From positions 1-35,164 of IMG/VR virus record IMGVR_UViG_3300046750_000777: DNA of 35,164 nt; one strand, 5' to 3'. A model generated the notes under the pieces. It did no database searches. It saw only the letters and a list, made by a program, of their open reading frames with translations, and was not told where the DNA came from. Below, piece after piece: positions 6,198-13,009 of the stretch. The translations under genes were made by a program, and so were the position numbers. The stretch comes from a virus. Within the stretch, counting starts at the first letter, position 1, and every line of letters begins with the position of its first letter.

Positions 6198-6244
6198 CAT
6201 CTCTTATTATCTATATGAAGAGTGGTCACGCAAATTATTATCAC

Positions 6245-6451
6245 TTAATTTTTTCGACTGACAAAAGAGTCAAGCGTGTGAGCAACCTTGATAACATCAT
6301 TAACGTCAAAGCCTTGAACGGGTTGACGAGTACCTTCTGGCTTAAGGTACTCATTCTCACGCTCTTGGCTCACCCTCTCTTGTAGAATGTTGATCGCCAT
6401 TTCCAAGAGAGATTCCCTAATCTCATAACCGTTTCTTACGCTGTCTCCCAT
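6245..6451 (-). CDS. conserved small T4-like phage protein (DSVRNGYEIRE type)
   Basis: A 68-residue protein. I start it at ATG 6451 because AGGAGA is 6 bases upstream; the ATG two codons earlier directly abuts that RBS. The N-terminal signature DSVRNGYEIRESLLEMAINIL, a Glu/Arg-rich helix (ERVSQERENEYLKPEG), and a final helix (DVNDVIKVAHTLDSFV) match the pattern of a short conserved protein I know from T4-like cyanophages and related marine myoviruses, function unknown. It sits inside the tRNA cluster, downstream of a terminator and with a hairpin in its leader. This is one of the better lineage markers in the window. Confidence 0.8.
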   Translation of the reverse strand: MGDSVRNGYEIRESLLEMAINILQERVSQERENEYLKPEGTRQPVQGFDVNDVIKVAHTLDSFVSRKN

Positions 6452-6473
6452 TACCATTCTCCTGTGTGTGTAA

Positions 6474-6494
6474 TGTGTAGGAACGCCCTACACA
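6474..6494 (-). promoter_or_regulatory. 8-bp leader hairpin upstream of 6245-6451
   Basis: TGTGTAGG (6474-6481) is the perfect complement of CCTACACA (6487-6494), with a 5-base loop. It lies about 15 bases upstream of the AGGAG ribosome binding site and downstream of the terminator at 6533-6571, so it belongs to this gene's own leader. Confidence 0.5.
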
Positions 6495-6532
6495 AATAGC
6501 ACTCTACCAAGTAAGGAGGAGAAAAAATAAAA

Positions 6533-6571
6533 AAAAAGGCTGGCTCTCTCAATAAGAAAACCAGCCTTTTT
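6533..6571. terminator. bidirectional rho-independent terminator
   Basis: AAAAAGGCTGG (6533-6543) pairs perfectly with CCAGCCTTTTT (6561-6571), with a 17-base loop. The minus strand continues into nine T after the stem. It separates the upstream tRNA-Arg genes from the small gene at 6245-6451. Confidence 0.88.
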
Positions 6572-6647
6572 ACCTTAGACCCACCCTCGCCCAACAACCT
6601 ATCTACCCCCCCTATATAAAGGTAAAAAGATAAAAGGGTGAGCCTAA

Positions 6648-6720
6648 TGCACTCAACAGGGCTCGAACCTGTGACCCCCACTTTAGGAAAGTGGTGCTCT
6701 TCCGACTGAGCTATGAATGC
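6648..6720 (-). tRNA. tRNA-Arg (anticodon CCT)
   Basis: Acceptor GCATTCA pairs with TGAGTGC (one T-G pair), discriminator A. D-arm GCTCAGTCGGAAGAGC, anticodon stem CCACT/AGTGG with loop TTCCTAA (anticodon CCT, reading AGG), T-arm ACAGGTTCGAGCCCTGT. It is 73 bases, CCA not encoded. Confidence 0.93.
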
Positions 6721-6771
6721 GTTTATTGCCCCACTCATAGAGTAGGGGTAGGTTTCCCCAATGCGACCTAG

Positions 6772-6843
6772 TACACTCGGCAGGATTCGAACCTGCGACC
6801 AATGGCTTAGAAGGCCACTGCTCTTCCGCTGAGCTACGAGTGC
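6772..6843 (-). tRNA. tRNA-Arg (anticodon TCT)
   Basis: Acceptor GCACTCG pairs with CGAGTGT (one G-T pair), discriminator A. D-arm GCTCAGCGGAAGAGC, anticodon stem GTGGC/GCCAT with loop CTTCTAA (anticodon TCT, reading AGA and AGG), T-arm GCAGGTTCGAATCCTGC. It is 72 bases. Confidence 0.93.
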
Positions 6844-6879
6844 TTAAAAGCACACTTCACTGTACCGTACCAAAACCCA

Positions 6880-7060
6880 CCGATGATGGAAAGGGGATCG
6901 AACCCTAAGATACAACTATCTCTGAGAGAGCTTAAAGTCTTCAGTAAACCTGCGACCAAACCTAACCGAAGTCTTCTGGCCACCCTGAGGCGGAGGATTC
7001 GAACCCCCTACAAGAATGCTTCCGTGCAGTGTCATCTCTTTTTTGACCCTCCGTGAGGAG
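6880..7060 (-). ncRNA. two orphan T-arm-like hairpins; degenerate tRNAs or new RNA
   Basis: Between two clean tRNAs the minus strand has two T-arm look-alikes without canonical cloverleaves. One is GGGGG-TTCGAAT-CCTCC (7008-6992), followed by GCCTCAG, with no matching 5' acceptor strand. The other is AGGG-TTCGATC-CCCT (6906-6892), preceded by a hairpin AGATA-GTTG-TATCT that would suit a long variable arm, and followed by TCCATCA, again without a 5' partner. A CCTCC-TCAC-GGAGG hairpin (about 7047-7061) lies at the upstream end. Type II tRNA remnants are the simplest reading; an insertion-bearing RNA like 6048-6197 is the alternative. Confidence 0.35.
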
Positions 7061-7071
7061 GTGCGTGCTAA

Positions 7072-7144
7072 TGGGCCCATCAGGATTTGAACCTGAGACC
7101 TACCGATTATGAGTCGGGAGCTCTAACCACTGAGCTATAGGCCC
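7072..7144 (-). tRNA. tRNA with anticodon CAT (Ile2 or elongator Met)
   Basis: Acceptor GGGCCTA pairs with TGGGCCC (one T-G pair), discriminator A. D-arm GCTCAGTGGTTAGAGC, anticodon stem CCGAC/(A)TCGG with loop CTCATAA, T-arm TCAGGTTCAAATCCTGA. The GGGCCTATAGCTCAGTGG start and CGACTCATAATCG anticodon arm resemble the tRNA-Ile2 group, in which C34 is modified to lysidine to read AUA. Elongator Met cannot be excluded by eye. It is the first tRNA of the cluster. Confidence 0.9.
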
Positions 7145-7197
7145 TTTGTTTTTTGTTTTTTCAAAGATTGTTCAGGTATCGTCACCCAACAGTAACT

Positions 7198-7203
7198 ATT
7201 ATA
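7198..7203 (-). promoter_or_regulatory. -10 box (TATAAT) of the tRNA cluster
   Basis: A perfect TATAAT in the context TTGTATAATAG lies 54 bases upstream of the first tRNA. I see no good -35 at 16-18 bases. The same TTGTATAAT string stands upstream of the GroEL-like gene (14428-14433), so it may be a shared early-promoter type. Confidence 0.5.
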
Positions 7204-7232
7204 CAATAGGAGCAGAGCTACCGATATTTTTT

Positions 7233-7442
7233 TCAACTATTTTTTTGAAGCCTCTTTTGGTTCTCCAAGTAAAGCCTTGCAGACCTAGAGATTTCTACAA
7301 CATCTTTTCTTTGGGCATTCTCTAAAATAGACTCCTCTAAATCCTTCGCCGCGAGGACTCTAAAAGAGTATGCCTTCTTGACTATACCCCTGTTAACATA
7401 GTGCAAATTCTGGCCTGTAGCTCTGTCTACAATGTAATACAT
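7233..7442 (-). CDS. small hypothetical protein
   Basis: A 69-residue protein from ATG 7442 (MYYIVDRATGQNLHYVNRGIVKKAYSFRVLAAKDLEESI...). It has a short beta-rich start and two charged helices, no cysteines and no membrane segment. It follows the gene at 7448-7648 by five bases on the same strand, so the two form a pair and were probably co-transcribed. The RBS is poor (GGGTAAATGTC), suggesting coupling to the upstream gene. I recognise no family; size and position are typical of early host-interaction genes of phages. Confidence 0.6.
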   Translation of the reverse strand: MYYIVDRATGQNLHYVNRGIVKKAYSFRVLAAKDLEESILENAQRKDVVEISRSARLYLENQKRLQKNS

Positions 7443-7447
7443 GACAT

Positions 7448-7648
7448 TTACCCAATCTCTTTAAAAGAGAGATCCCCTGCTAGAACTACCCTCTTGTACC
7501 TCTTCTCTTTAAGGAGTTCCAGAGGGTCACTTGTAACCTTTGAGAGACTGAGTCTCTCACGGATCGTGATTACTGATCTTCTCCTCTCTTCTCTATCAAG
7601 CTCCCTATAGAACTCTTCGCCGCTCTTCTTAATAAACAAGGTCTTCAT
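7448..7648 (-). CDS. small basic hypothetical protein
   Basis: A 66-residue protein. I choose ATG 7648 because AAGGAA lies 8 bases upstream; the ATG at 7654 is only two bases from that RBS. The sequence (MKTLFIKKSGEEFYRELDREERRRSV...) is rich in Arg, Lys and Glu with two likely amphipathic helices and a short beta ending (RVVLAGDLSFKEIG). No family recognised. It is the first gene of a two-gene minus-strand unit preceded by a hairpin-rich leader region. Confidence 0.55.
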   Translation of the reverse strand: MKTLFIKKSGEEFYRELDREERRRSVITIRERLSLSKVTSDPLELLKEKRYKRVVLAGDLSFKEIG

Positions 7649-7654
7649 CTTCAT

Positions 7655-8127
7655 ATTCCTTTTCTTCTAAATTACCCCCCAACATCAAGGAGGTCTGGCG
7701 TTATCCTAGTAATGTTCTTCTGGTGTTAGAAGAACATTCTGGTTTTTGTGGCTGGATTAGGGTCTTCCGAGTAGCCCTAAACTAGGTTACAGGCTCTCCT
7801 ACAGCATGAGCATAGACAGCCATCCTATTTTTTTAGTTGTCTCAACACCTACTCTACTCACCCTCGTACCCCTTTACTCTTATAGAAGGAGATTGGAGGG
7901 GCTTATTCTTTTTCCCCCTGCCCATGTCAGGGAAGAGGCAGTAAGGATATCTCAACTGAAAAGTCCGCTGAGACTAAAGAACTCTTTAAATAATAAAGTA
8001 GGGAGGGTGACGTTGTAGGATAGAGTCATAGGTTCAACCTAGATAGGGAAGTTCAAAAAAACACTATGTCTTTTATATCTTGTTTATGGCTTACAATAGT
8101 GGCTATGTCATTCAAAGGAGAAACAAC
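7655..8127. other. 473-base gap with hairpins and a doubtful ORF
   Basis: Two clear inverted repeats lie here: an 11-bp perfect stem AATGTTCTTCT/AGAAGAACATT (7711-7738), followed on the plus strand by CTGGTTTTTG, and a 6-bp stem TTAGGG/CCCTAA (7757-7780). A plus-strand frame at 7806-8018 (70 codons, starting MSIDSHPIFLVV) has no RBS and unconvincing composition; I do not annotate it as a gene. TTTAAATA at 7985-7992 matches the T4 late octamer at seven of eight positions and could serve the pentapeptide gene at 8128, though it is far upstream. Confidence 0.5.
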
Positions 8128-9507
8128 ATGAGACGAGCATCACGAAGAGTTCAGAAACAACTCGCAATGAAGAGAAGAGCTTACCTTAACAGGGTGAGGA
8201 GAGCCGCCGCACGCCAGGCTGGGTTAGAGGATGAAGAGCAAGAGCAAGTACTCCTTGAAGCATTGAAAAAAAGTAAAAAGGATGATAAGGCACTCAAAAA
8301 TTACATCAATTACAAAAAAAAGGAAGATCCCGATATCATTGAAAAGCTAGGTAAATACATCCCTAGTGCGGATCTCTCTGATATGAACCTCAACCAGAGG
8401 GACTTCACCAAGATTAAGGGGCTTGTGACTGTGTCCCATACGAATTTTTCTGACTGTGAATTGGAGAGGTCTAATTTTAGTGGCCTCAGGATAGGCATGG
8501 CTAATTTCGAAAATGCCGATCTTACGATGGCACAGTTCGTAGGGGCTAACCTTAACTTCACAAACATAAACAATACTGTTTTGAGGGGAGCTAACTTTAC
8601 CAGAGCAACTATGGCGAACGCGAACATGGCAACCGCTGATGGTCTTGAGAGAGTCATCTTTAACCACGCGGATCTGACAAACGTTGTCATCATGAATGGT
8701 GAGGTTGAAGAATGCAGTTTCATTGGAGTTAAGAAGATCCACAGCGTCAATGGCACTTCATTTAAAAAAACCGACCTTGTGGGCATCGAATTTGAAGACG
8801 AAGGGGCTCTCGAAGGGTGTACCTTCTCAATGAGGACAGATCTTAGCAGGATCACCTATTCAGGCTCGTTTGGAAATCTGGCGAACTTAGAATCTCTCAT
8901 TTTCGAGGGTGCAAATCTTGAAGGGTCTTCTGCAGAAAACGGATCTTTTGTAGGAACTAACTTTAATCGTGCTAACATGAAATCTTGTAAACTTAAGGGC
9001 GGAGATTTCACAAACGCTAAGATGAGAAACACAATCCTTATAGAAGCAGATCTCTCTGACGGAAGCAATTTCGAAGGTGCGGATCTGACAGATGCGAAGT
9101 TAAGGGGTGCGAATCTTGACGGTGCGGATCTCACAGGCGTTCTTTCTATCGACGGTGCGGATCTTACAGGTGCAGATCTTAGAGGGGCAGATCTCTCTGG
9201 CGTAGATCTCTCAAACGTCACGCTTAAGAACATCAAGACTGACAAGAGAACAAAGCTGGACATGAGCTTCGGAAGAAAGTTAAGGAAGTTCGTAACTCGG
9301 AGGGCATACCATAACCCAACAGCGGGTCGTCGCGTCGCATCTCGTTTTGTCGAGGGTCTCTACGGTGAAGAGGTAGAGAGCAATGAGGAAGAACACATGG
9401 GTATGTATGACCACATGAGTGAAGATCAGGAACTCATGGCTATGATGGACGACCACATGGGTTATGAGGAAGACCTCATGGGTTATGACATGGACGACGA
9501 GTTCTAA
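8128..9507 (+). CDS. pentapeptide-repeat protein with basic head and acidic tail
   Basis: A 459-residue protein, start ATG 8128 with AAAGGAG at 7 bases; in-frame ATGs upstream at 8080 and 8086 lack this. Residues 1-35 are highly basic (MRRASRRVQKQLAMKRRAY). A charged helical linker follows, and from about residue 80 to 375 there are A(D/N)LXX-type five-residue repeats, clearest at the end of the domain (GADLTDAKLRGANLDGADL). Such repeats fold into a right-handed quadrilateral helix; relatives such as Qnr and MfpA mimic DNA and bind gyrase. The last 50 residues are acidic and Met-rich (EEHMGMYDHMSEDQE). Its role is unknown; a virion or gyrase-interacting role is possible. Its stop overlaps the convergent methyltransferase stop by 4 bases. 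Confidence 0.85.
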   Translation: MRRASRRVQKQLAMKRRAYLNRVRRAAARQAGLEDEEQEQVLLEALKKSKKDDKALKNYINYKKKEDPDIIEKLGKYIPSADLSDMNLNQRDFTKIKGLVTVSHTNFSDCELERSNFSGLRIGMANFENADLTMAQFVGANLNFTNINNTVLRGANFTRATMANANMATADGLERVIFNHADLTNVVIMNGEVEECSFIGVKKIHSVNGTSFKKTDLVGIEFEDEGALEGCTFSMRTDLSRITYSGSFGNLANLESLIFEGANLEGSSAENGSFVGTNFNRANMKSCKLKGGDFTNAKMRNTILIEADLSDGSNFEGADLTDAKLRGANLDGADLTGVLSIDGADLTGADLRGADLSGVDLSNVTLKNIKTDKRTKLDMSFGRKLRKFVTRRAYHNPTAGRRVASRFVEGLYGEEVESNEEEHMGMYDHMSEDQELMAMMDDHMGYEEDLMGYDMDDEF

Positions 9508-10193
9508 AAAAGAGAAACCTGACCCTTGAACTCAGTGTCAACAGGCTTCGCCTCTGACTTGATCTCAGTGTCAATAGGCTTCCAATGACGAATCCTCTGC
9601 TCTGAGATCTGTGCATACTCTGGGTTCAACTCTATACCAATGAAGTTGTGACCTTTTCGAGACATTGCAATCCCTGTAGTACCAGACCCCATAAAAGGGT
9701 CTACTATAGTAGAGCTTGCCTCTATGCCTCTAGCACACCACTCCATAATCTCAATAGGCTTGACCGTAGGGTGAACGTTACCCCTCTTCCCTTCTTCCGC
9801 AACCAAGCCCGCTTCTCTCTCTGACCTACTCGCCTTTGACGTGTAATAGAAGCTATCTGCCTCTTCTGCCACAAAGATCGCATCTCGTACCTCAAAGCCT
9901 GTGTCCTCAAGGGCGATTACCCCCTTGTACCCAATATCTGAGTCGGGGATTAGGACTACGTGACCTCCGGGTTTGAGTATGTCTTGAATCTTCTGAGACT
10001 CCTCTTTTGTAGGCTCTCCTAGCAGGATGACACCGTGAGCTTTTGGTTGGAGAGAGGAGGCAATAGCCCCCTCTTCAAAAACCTCTTCTAGGTAGCTTTC
10101 AAAGTTGATCTCGCTAGGTTTACTCACAATGACACAAGCATCCTTTACAGGGGGGGTGATCATTGTCTTGAAATATTCTATCATGTCTTTCAT
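9504..10193 (-). CDS. DNA methyltransferase piece 3 (motif I, AdoMet-binding half)
   Basis: A 229-residue protein carrying the C-terminal half of a beta-class (N6-adenine or N4-cytosine) DNA methyltransferase. It has FYYTSKASRSEREAGL, then HPTVKPIEIMEW and DPFMGSGTTGIA (residues 165-176), which is the AdoMet-binding motif I, followed by FIGIELNPEYAQISEQRI. The first 110 residues (LKPGGHVVLIP, GFEVRDAIF) look like a worn copy of the upstream catalytic half but have no DPPY. Its ATG at 10193 shares one base with the stop of piece 1 (TGATG). A short duplicated tail (KPIDTEIKSEAKPVDTEFK) ends the protein. With piece 1 it would supply both essential motifs in trans. Confidence 0.85.
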   Translation of the reverse strand: MKDMIEYFKTMITPPVKDACVIVSKPSEINFESYLEEVFEEGAIASSLQPKAHGVILLGEPTKEESQKIQDILKPGGHVVLIPDSDIGYKGVIALEDTGFEVRDAIFVAEEADSFYYTSKASRSEREAGLVAEEGKRGNVHPTVKPIEIMEWCARGIEASSTIVDPFMGSGTTGIAMSRKGHNFIGIELNPEYAQISEQRIRHWKPIDTEIKSEAKPVDTEFKGQVSLF

Positions 10194-10747
10194 CAGTTAC
10201 TTCCTTGCTTAACCCCAATACAGATAGGCTCCCAAGCGGGCTTAAGAGCTGTCCCCCAACCCTCCCAAGTTTTAGCCCCTTCAGAATTTGCTTCTACTAT
10301 GTCATAAGTGTGTGGGTTATATGTTTTATTATACCCACTGTCTTGACCTAGAGCATTTTTACCAGCTCGTCCTTGACCTACTATTTTCAGAGTTCCATTT
10401 TTTTCTAGTGCTTTACTTAAGTTAAGAGATTTCGGGAATCCTGACGAATAAGTCCAAGCCTCTACCCGTAAATCTGAGAAGCCTATTTCTTCCATCATCG
10501 CTATTAGGTGATGAAAAGTCCTAGTTCCACTAAATGCCTTAATCAACCCATTAGGTTTTAAGATTCGATGAGCCTCTGTAAGCCACTTTCTATGCCATTC
10601 CCTTTGTTGAGAACCTTTACCTATGTCGTCCCAACCTTTAGACATAAACTTTAGCCCATAAGGGGGGTCGCAGATGATTGCGTCAACCGAGTTATCTTCT
10701 AGGTCTTTAAGTCTGTCTGTGCAATCACCTATTTTAATCTCTATCAT
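10193..10747 (-). CDS. DNA methyltransferase piece 1 (catalytic DPPY half)
   Basis: A 184-residue protein equal to the N-terminal part of the usual phage DNA methylase: IGDCTDRLKDLEDNSVDAIICDPPYG (catalytic motif IV, DPPYG at residues 27-31), WHRKWLTEAHRILKPNG, FSGTRTFHHLIAMMEEIGF, EAWTYSSGFPKSLNLSKAL, and finally WEGWGTALKPAWEPI. In relatives the chain continues with an ARKPxEGTVAENV segment, but here it ends; that segment is found in the ORF transcribed just before it. It overlaps the preceding ORF by ATGA. Methylation protects phage DNA from host restriction. Alone it lacks the AdoMet motif I. Confidence 0.87.
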   Translation of the reverse strand: MIEIKIGDCTDRLKDLEDNSVDAIICDPPYGLKFMSKGWDDIGKGSQQREWHRKWLTEAHRILKPNGLIKAFSGTRTFHHLIAMMEEIGFSDLRVEAWTYSSGFPKSLNLSKALEKNGTLKIVGQGRAGKNALGQDSGYNKTYNPHTYDIVEANSEGAKTWEGWGTALKPAWEPICIGVKQGSN

Positions 10748-11352
10748 TGGTCATTGTCTTTCTTAAATTGTCTGAAGAACCTAGAAGCACCCCCCCTATC
10801 TCCACAGTTCGCAGATGAGGAGTAATAATTATCTGTCTTACCAAAGAAACCACTCACGTTTGAATTAGTTGGGTTTACATCTTTACCACTAACTAAGACA
10901 CCTGTTTGTTTATCAAGATTCTTAACAGGACAACCCTCTACACAAGCCCAATCAGGTATAGTTTCTTCTCCTTGATGGTGGTCTTTCGCTCTTTTCTTAA
11001 GCCCGTCCTTGTAAAGACCTACTTCTCGCTCAGTGCCTCCTTTATCAGATTTACCCTCACCCTCTTTAATCTTCTTCGTGCCTTTTAATTCACAGTCCTC
11101 TTTGTGGTTGTGGGTAAGAATGAAGTTAGCAGGCCATCTACCTTGATTTGTAAAGGTTACTCCAGTCCCTTTCTCATAGGAACACCCTCCCTTTTGAACC
11201 CCCCATCCTACAGTCCGATTTCCAGCAGTCGCTTGACGGGGAACCCCCCCACCGATGCGTGTGGCATCTATATTTATAGCCCCACACCCATGCTTAAGAG
11301 TGTTTTCTGCTACTGTTCCCTCTACGGGTTTCCTAAGTATTGTGATGATCAT
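10744..11352 (-). CDS. DNA methyltransferase piece 2 (middle/target region), misplaced upstream
   Basis: A 202-residue protein beginning MIITILRKPVEGTVAENTLK, then GCGAINIDATRIGG, GRWPANFIL, a charged insert, DWACVEGCPVKNLDKQTGV, and GGASRFFRQF. In ordinary single-chain enzymes of this family this block lies between the KPAWEPI region and the SEREAGL...HPTVKP region. Here it is its own ORF, transcribed before piece 1, so the order is 2-1-3. I chose ATG 11352, which overlaps the preceding stop (ATGA) and begins right at the homologous segment. It contains no catalytic motif; a target-recognition role in a multi-subunit enzyme is inferred. Confidence 0.82.
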   Translation of the reverse strand: MIITILRKPVEGTVAENTLKHGCGAINIDATRIGGGVPRQATAGNRTVGWGVQKGGCSYEKGTGVTFTNQGRWPANFILTHNHKEDCELKGTKKIKEGEGKSDKGGTEREVGLYKDGLKKRAKDHHQGEETIPDWACVEGCPVKNLDKQTGVLVSGKDVNPTNSNVSGFFGKTDNYYSSSANCGDRGGASRFFRQFKKDNDQ

Positions 11353-11564
11353 CCTCCCCTCCTCTGGATCTCTCGCTGTATGTACCAAACCGCTTTGCTT
11401 AGGTCTTCTTCAGCGGTCTCTGTAGGCTTCTTACCTGCTCTTAATATATATTTGACCGCAGACCCGAGAGAAAAGTTGAGCTCGAAAGCCTCGATAACGT
11501 CTATGGCTTCGATCTTCTCACTTTGGTAGTGGTCTGGGTGTTCTACTTTCTCATATTCACTCAT
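11349..11564 (-). CDS. DUF3310-like phage protein
   Basis: A 71-residue protein matching the DUF3310 pattern: PDHYQSEKIEAIDVIEAF, then LGSAVKYILRAGKKPTETAEEDLSKAVWYIQREI. This small domain is widespread in phages and occurs as the C-terminal part of T7 gp1.7, a nucleotide kinase; stand-alone versions have no confirmed activity. Start ATG 11564 follows AAGGAGGTAGGAGA and overlaps the dCMP deaminase stop by ATGA. Lying between a dCMP deaminase and methyltransferase pieces, it is probably part of the nucleotide-metabolism operon. Confidence 0.85.
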   Translation of the reverse strand: MSEYEKVEHPDHYQSEKIEAIDVIEAFELNFSLGSAVKYILRAGKKPTETAEEDLSKAVWYIQREIQRRGG

Positions 11565-12028
11565 TCTCCTACCTCCTTTATCTTAAAGGTGGAAACGCCG
11601 TTCCTCTCTAGGTAACTTAGGCCTTGTGCAAAAGTCCCGTTTACTTCCGAAGGACAGTAAACGGCCTTTATACCAGAGTGGTGTATTGCCTTTGCACACA
11701 TGAGGCAAGGGTCGCAGTTGGCTATAAGCCACTTCCCCATAGTTGATTGACCTACCCGAGCGGCGTTTAAGATTGCATTCATCTCCGCGTGGTGGCAACC
11801 TATGTCATTAGACGTACCACTCAGTACGGAGTTACACTCTCGTAAACACACATCACCCCCGCAGAGACTCTCCCGCGACCCTCTTGGAGTCCCATTGTAA
11901 CCCTCACTGACCACTACGTTGCTCTCAGGGTCTACTATGAGAGCACCTACCTTCCTCCGAGGACATGGGGAGTTCGACGATATCAAGTCGCATTGTAGTA
12001 TGCGTGACTTTAAATGCTTTCGGTTCAT
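11561..12028 (-). CDS. dCMP deaminase (deoxycytidylate deaminase)
   Basis: A 155-residue cytidine/deoxycytidylate deaminase-family protein that converts dCMP to dUMP, the precursor for dTMP. The zinc site is complete: HAE at residues 80-82 and PCLMC at 107-111. An additional Cys/His-rich insert (LCGGDVCLRECNSVL, CHH) matches the second zinc site of the T4 enzyme type. Start ATG 12028 overlaps the phosphoesterase stop (ATGA). It sits in the operon running from the GroEL-like gene to the methyltransferase. The assignment to dCMP rather than another deaminase is from length and overall pattern. Confidence 0.92.
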   Translation of the reverse strand: MNRKHLKSRILQCDLISSNSPCPRRKVGALIVDPESNVVVSEGYNGTPRGSRESLCGGDVCLRECNSVLSGTSNDIGCHHAEMNAILNAARVGQSTMGKWLIANCDPCLMCAKAIHHSGIKAVYCPSEVNGTFAQGLSYLERNGVSTFKIKEVGE

Positions 12029-12702
12029 CTCGACACCTCAAAGACTAGTGGTTTATTTGCAATCCCATACTTGTGGTCACAGATGGAGGGGTTAACAAAG
12101 CTTATCCCCTCCATCATATATAAGCCGTAACCTTCGTGTATATGACCAAAAACATGGTGTTGAGGCCTTACTCGTTTTACAGCCTCCCATAGGTCGTCAC
12201 AGCCCACGGGTTCTCCTGTGTGTAACACGTCACCCACGCCCCGTGGAGGCCCGTGCGTAATCAGAACATCTGTATCTTCGGGTATCTTAGACCAAACGGA
12301 GCGGATAGGAAGACCCCTATCTACATTGAAAGCCCAATTGCAGAAGGTTGGTTGGCAGGGACTACCATAAAACTTGACACCTTGAATCTCGACTCCGCTG
12401 TTCTCTAAATAATGAACACCAGACCTTAAAACAAAGTTCTTGATACCACTCGCAAATAAGCGGGTTTTGTGGAATCTATGCCAATTGTTTTCATAAAAAG
12501 GTAGATCTAGAGTAATGTCATGGTTACCTGCAACTAAGATCTTATGTGGGTGCGGACGTGAAGAAAACCACCCCATGAAATCGGTGACTTGTTTGAGAGT
12601 GCCTGTTCCAGAGAAGTCTCCAGAGTGAACTAAAACATCACCTTCGGGGAGGTCTATCTTGTTATGTTGATTGTGCGTGTCAGAGATACAGACAACCCTC
12701 AT
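12025..12702 (-). CDS. calcineurin-like metallophosphoesterase
   Basis: A 225-residue metallophosphoesterase with all metal-binding motifs in order: ISDTHNQH (start), VHSGDFSG, LVAGNHDI, ITHGPPRG and FGHIHEGYG. The set and length match the MPPED1/239AB-like branch rather than the MRE11/SbcD nucleases. Substrates for phage members are unknown; cyclic nucleotides, nucleotides or a phosphorylated end are all possible. Start ATG 12702 overlaps the previous stop (ATGA). Its operon position between an unknown protein and dCMP deaminase suggests nucleotide-related work, but that is inference. Confidence 0.85.
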   Translation of the reverse strand: MRVVCISDTHNQHNKIDLPEGDVLVHSGDFSGTGTLKQVTDFMGWFSSRPHPHKILVAGNHDITLDLPFYENNWHRFHKTRLFASGIKNFVLRSGVHYLENSGVEIQGVKFYGSPCQPTFCNWAFNVDRGLPIRSVWSKIPEDTDVLITHGPPRGVGDVLHTGEPVGCDDLWEAVKRVRPQHHVFGHIHEGYGLYMMEGISFVNPSICDHKYGIANKPLVFEVSR

Positions 12703-13007
12703 TGCAACTCTCTCTGTGTCGGGAACTCCCTGTTAGGATGTTTCTTCTGGAAGTCTTTCTTTACGGATTCATAGAGACCTGAACCCACCCCACAAGCCAC
12801 AGCACCCTCTTGGGCGAAAGATGCTGCAATCATATACTCACAGAGGATGTTTGTCAGGTACAGGATTCTCTCCTCTACATACTCCCACTCCCCATTCTCT
12901 ATCACCCATTCTTCATAAAAAGATATAGCCTTGCTGTACGCCTCGATACTTACATTGATGCCGTTGATATCGTCTAAGGGAATTGAGTATCTCAAAGGTA
13001 CGTTCAT
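12699..13007 (-). CDS. hypothetical protein
   Basis: A 102-residue protein. I chose ATG 13007, two bases after the GroEL-like gene's stop and 8 bases from AAGG; a TTG at 13031 is possible but would overlap. The sequence (MNVPLRYSIPLDDINGINVSIEAYSKAISFYEEWVIENGEWEYVEERILYL...) is acidic and helical, with no recognisable motif. It is in the tight minus-strand operon between the chaperonin-like and phosphoesterase genes. A helper of the chaperonin is conceivable from position but the sequence does not look like GroES. Confidence 0.65.
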   Translation of the reverse strand: MNVPLRYSIPLDDINGINVSIEAYSKAISFYEEWVIENGEWEYVEERILYLTNILCEYMIAASFAQEGAVACGVGSGLYESVKKDFQKKHPNREFPTQRELQ

Positions 13008-13009
13008 AG

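Noticed and set aside
6451-6738. Minus-strand 95-codon frame across tRNA-Arg(CCT)
   Set aside because: It translates the tRNA and the terminator; the tRNA is canonical and the frame has no RBS.
7806-8018. Plus-strand 70-codon ORF
   Set aside because: No RBS, atypical composition, no neighbour coupling; described only as gap content.
11268-11275. TATAAATA on the minus strand inside methyltransferase piece 2
   Set aside because: It falls in the conserved AINID codons and is explained by coding; no gene start lies at suitable distance.
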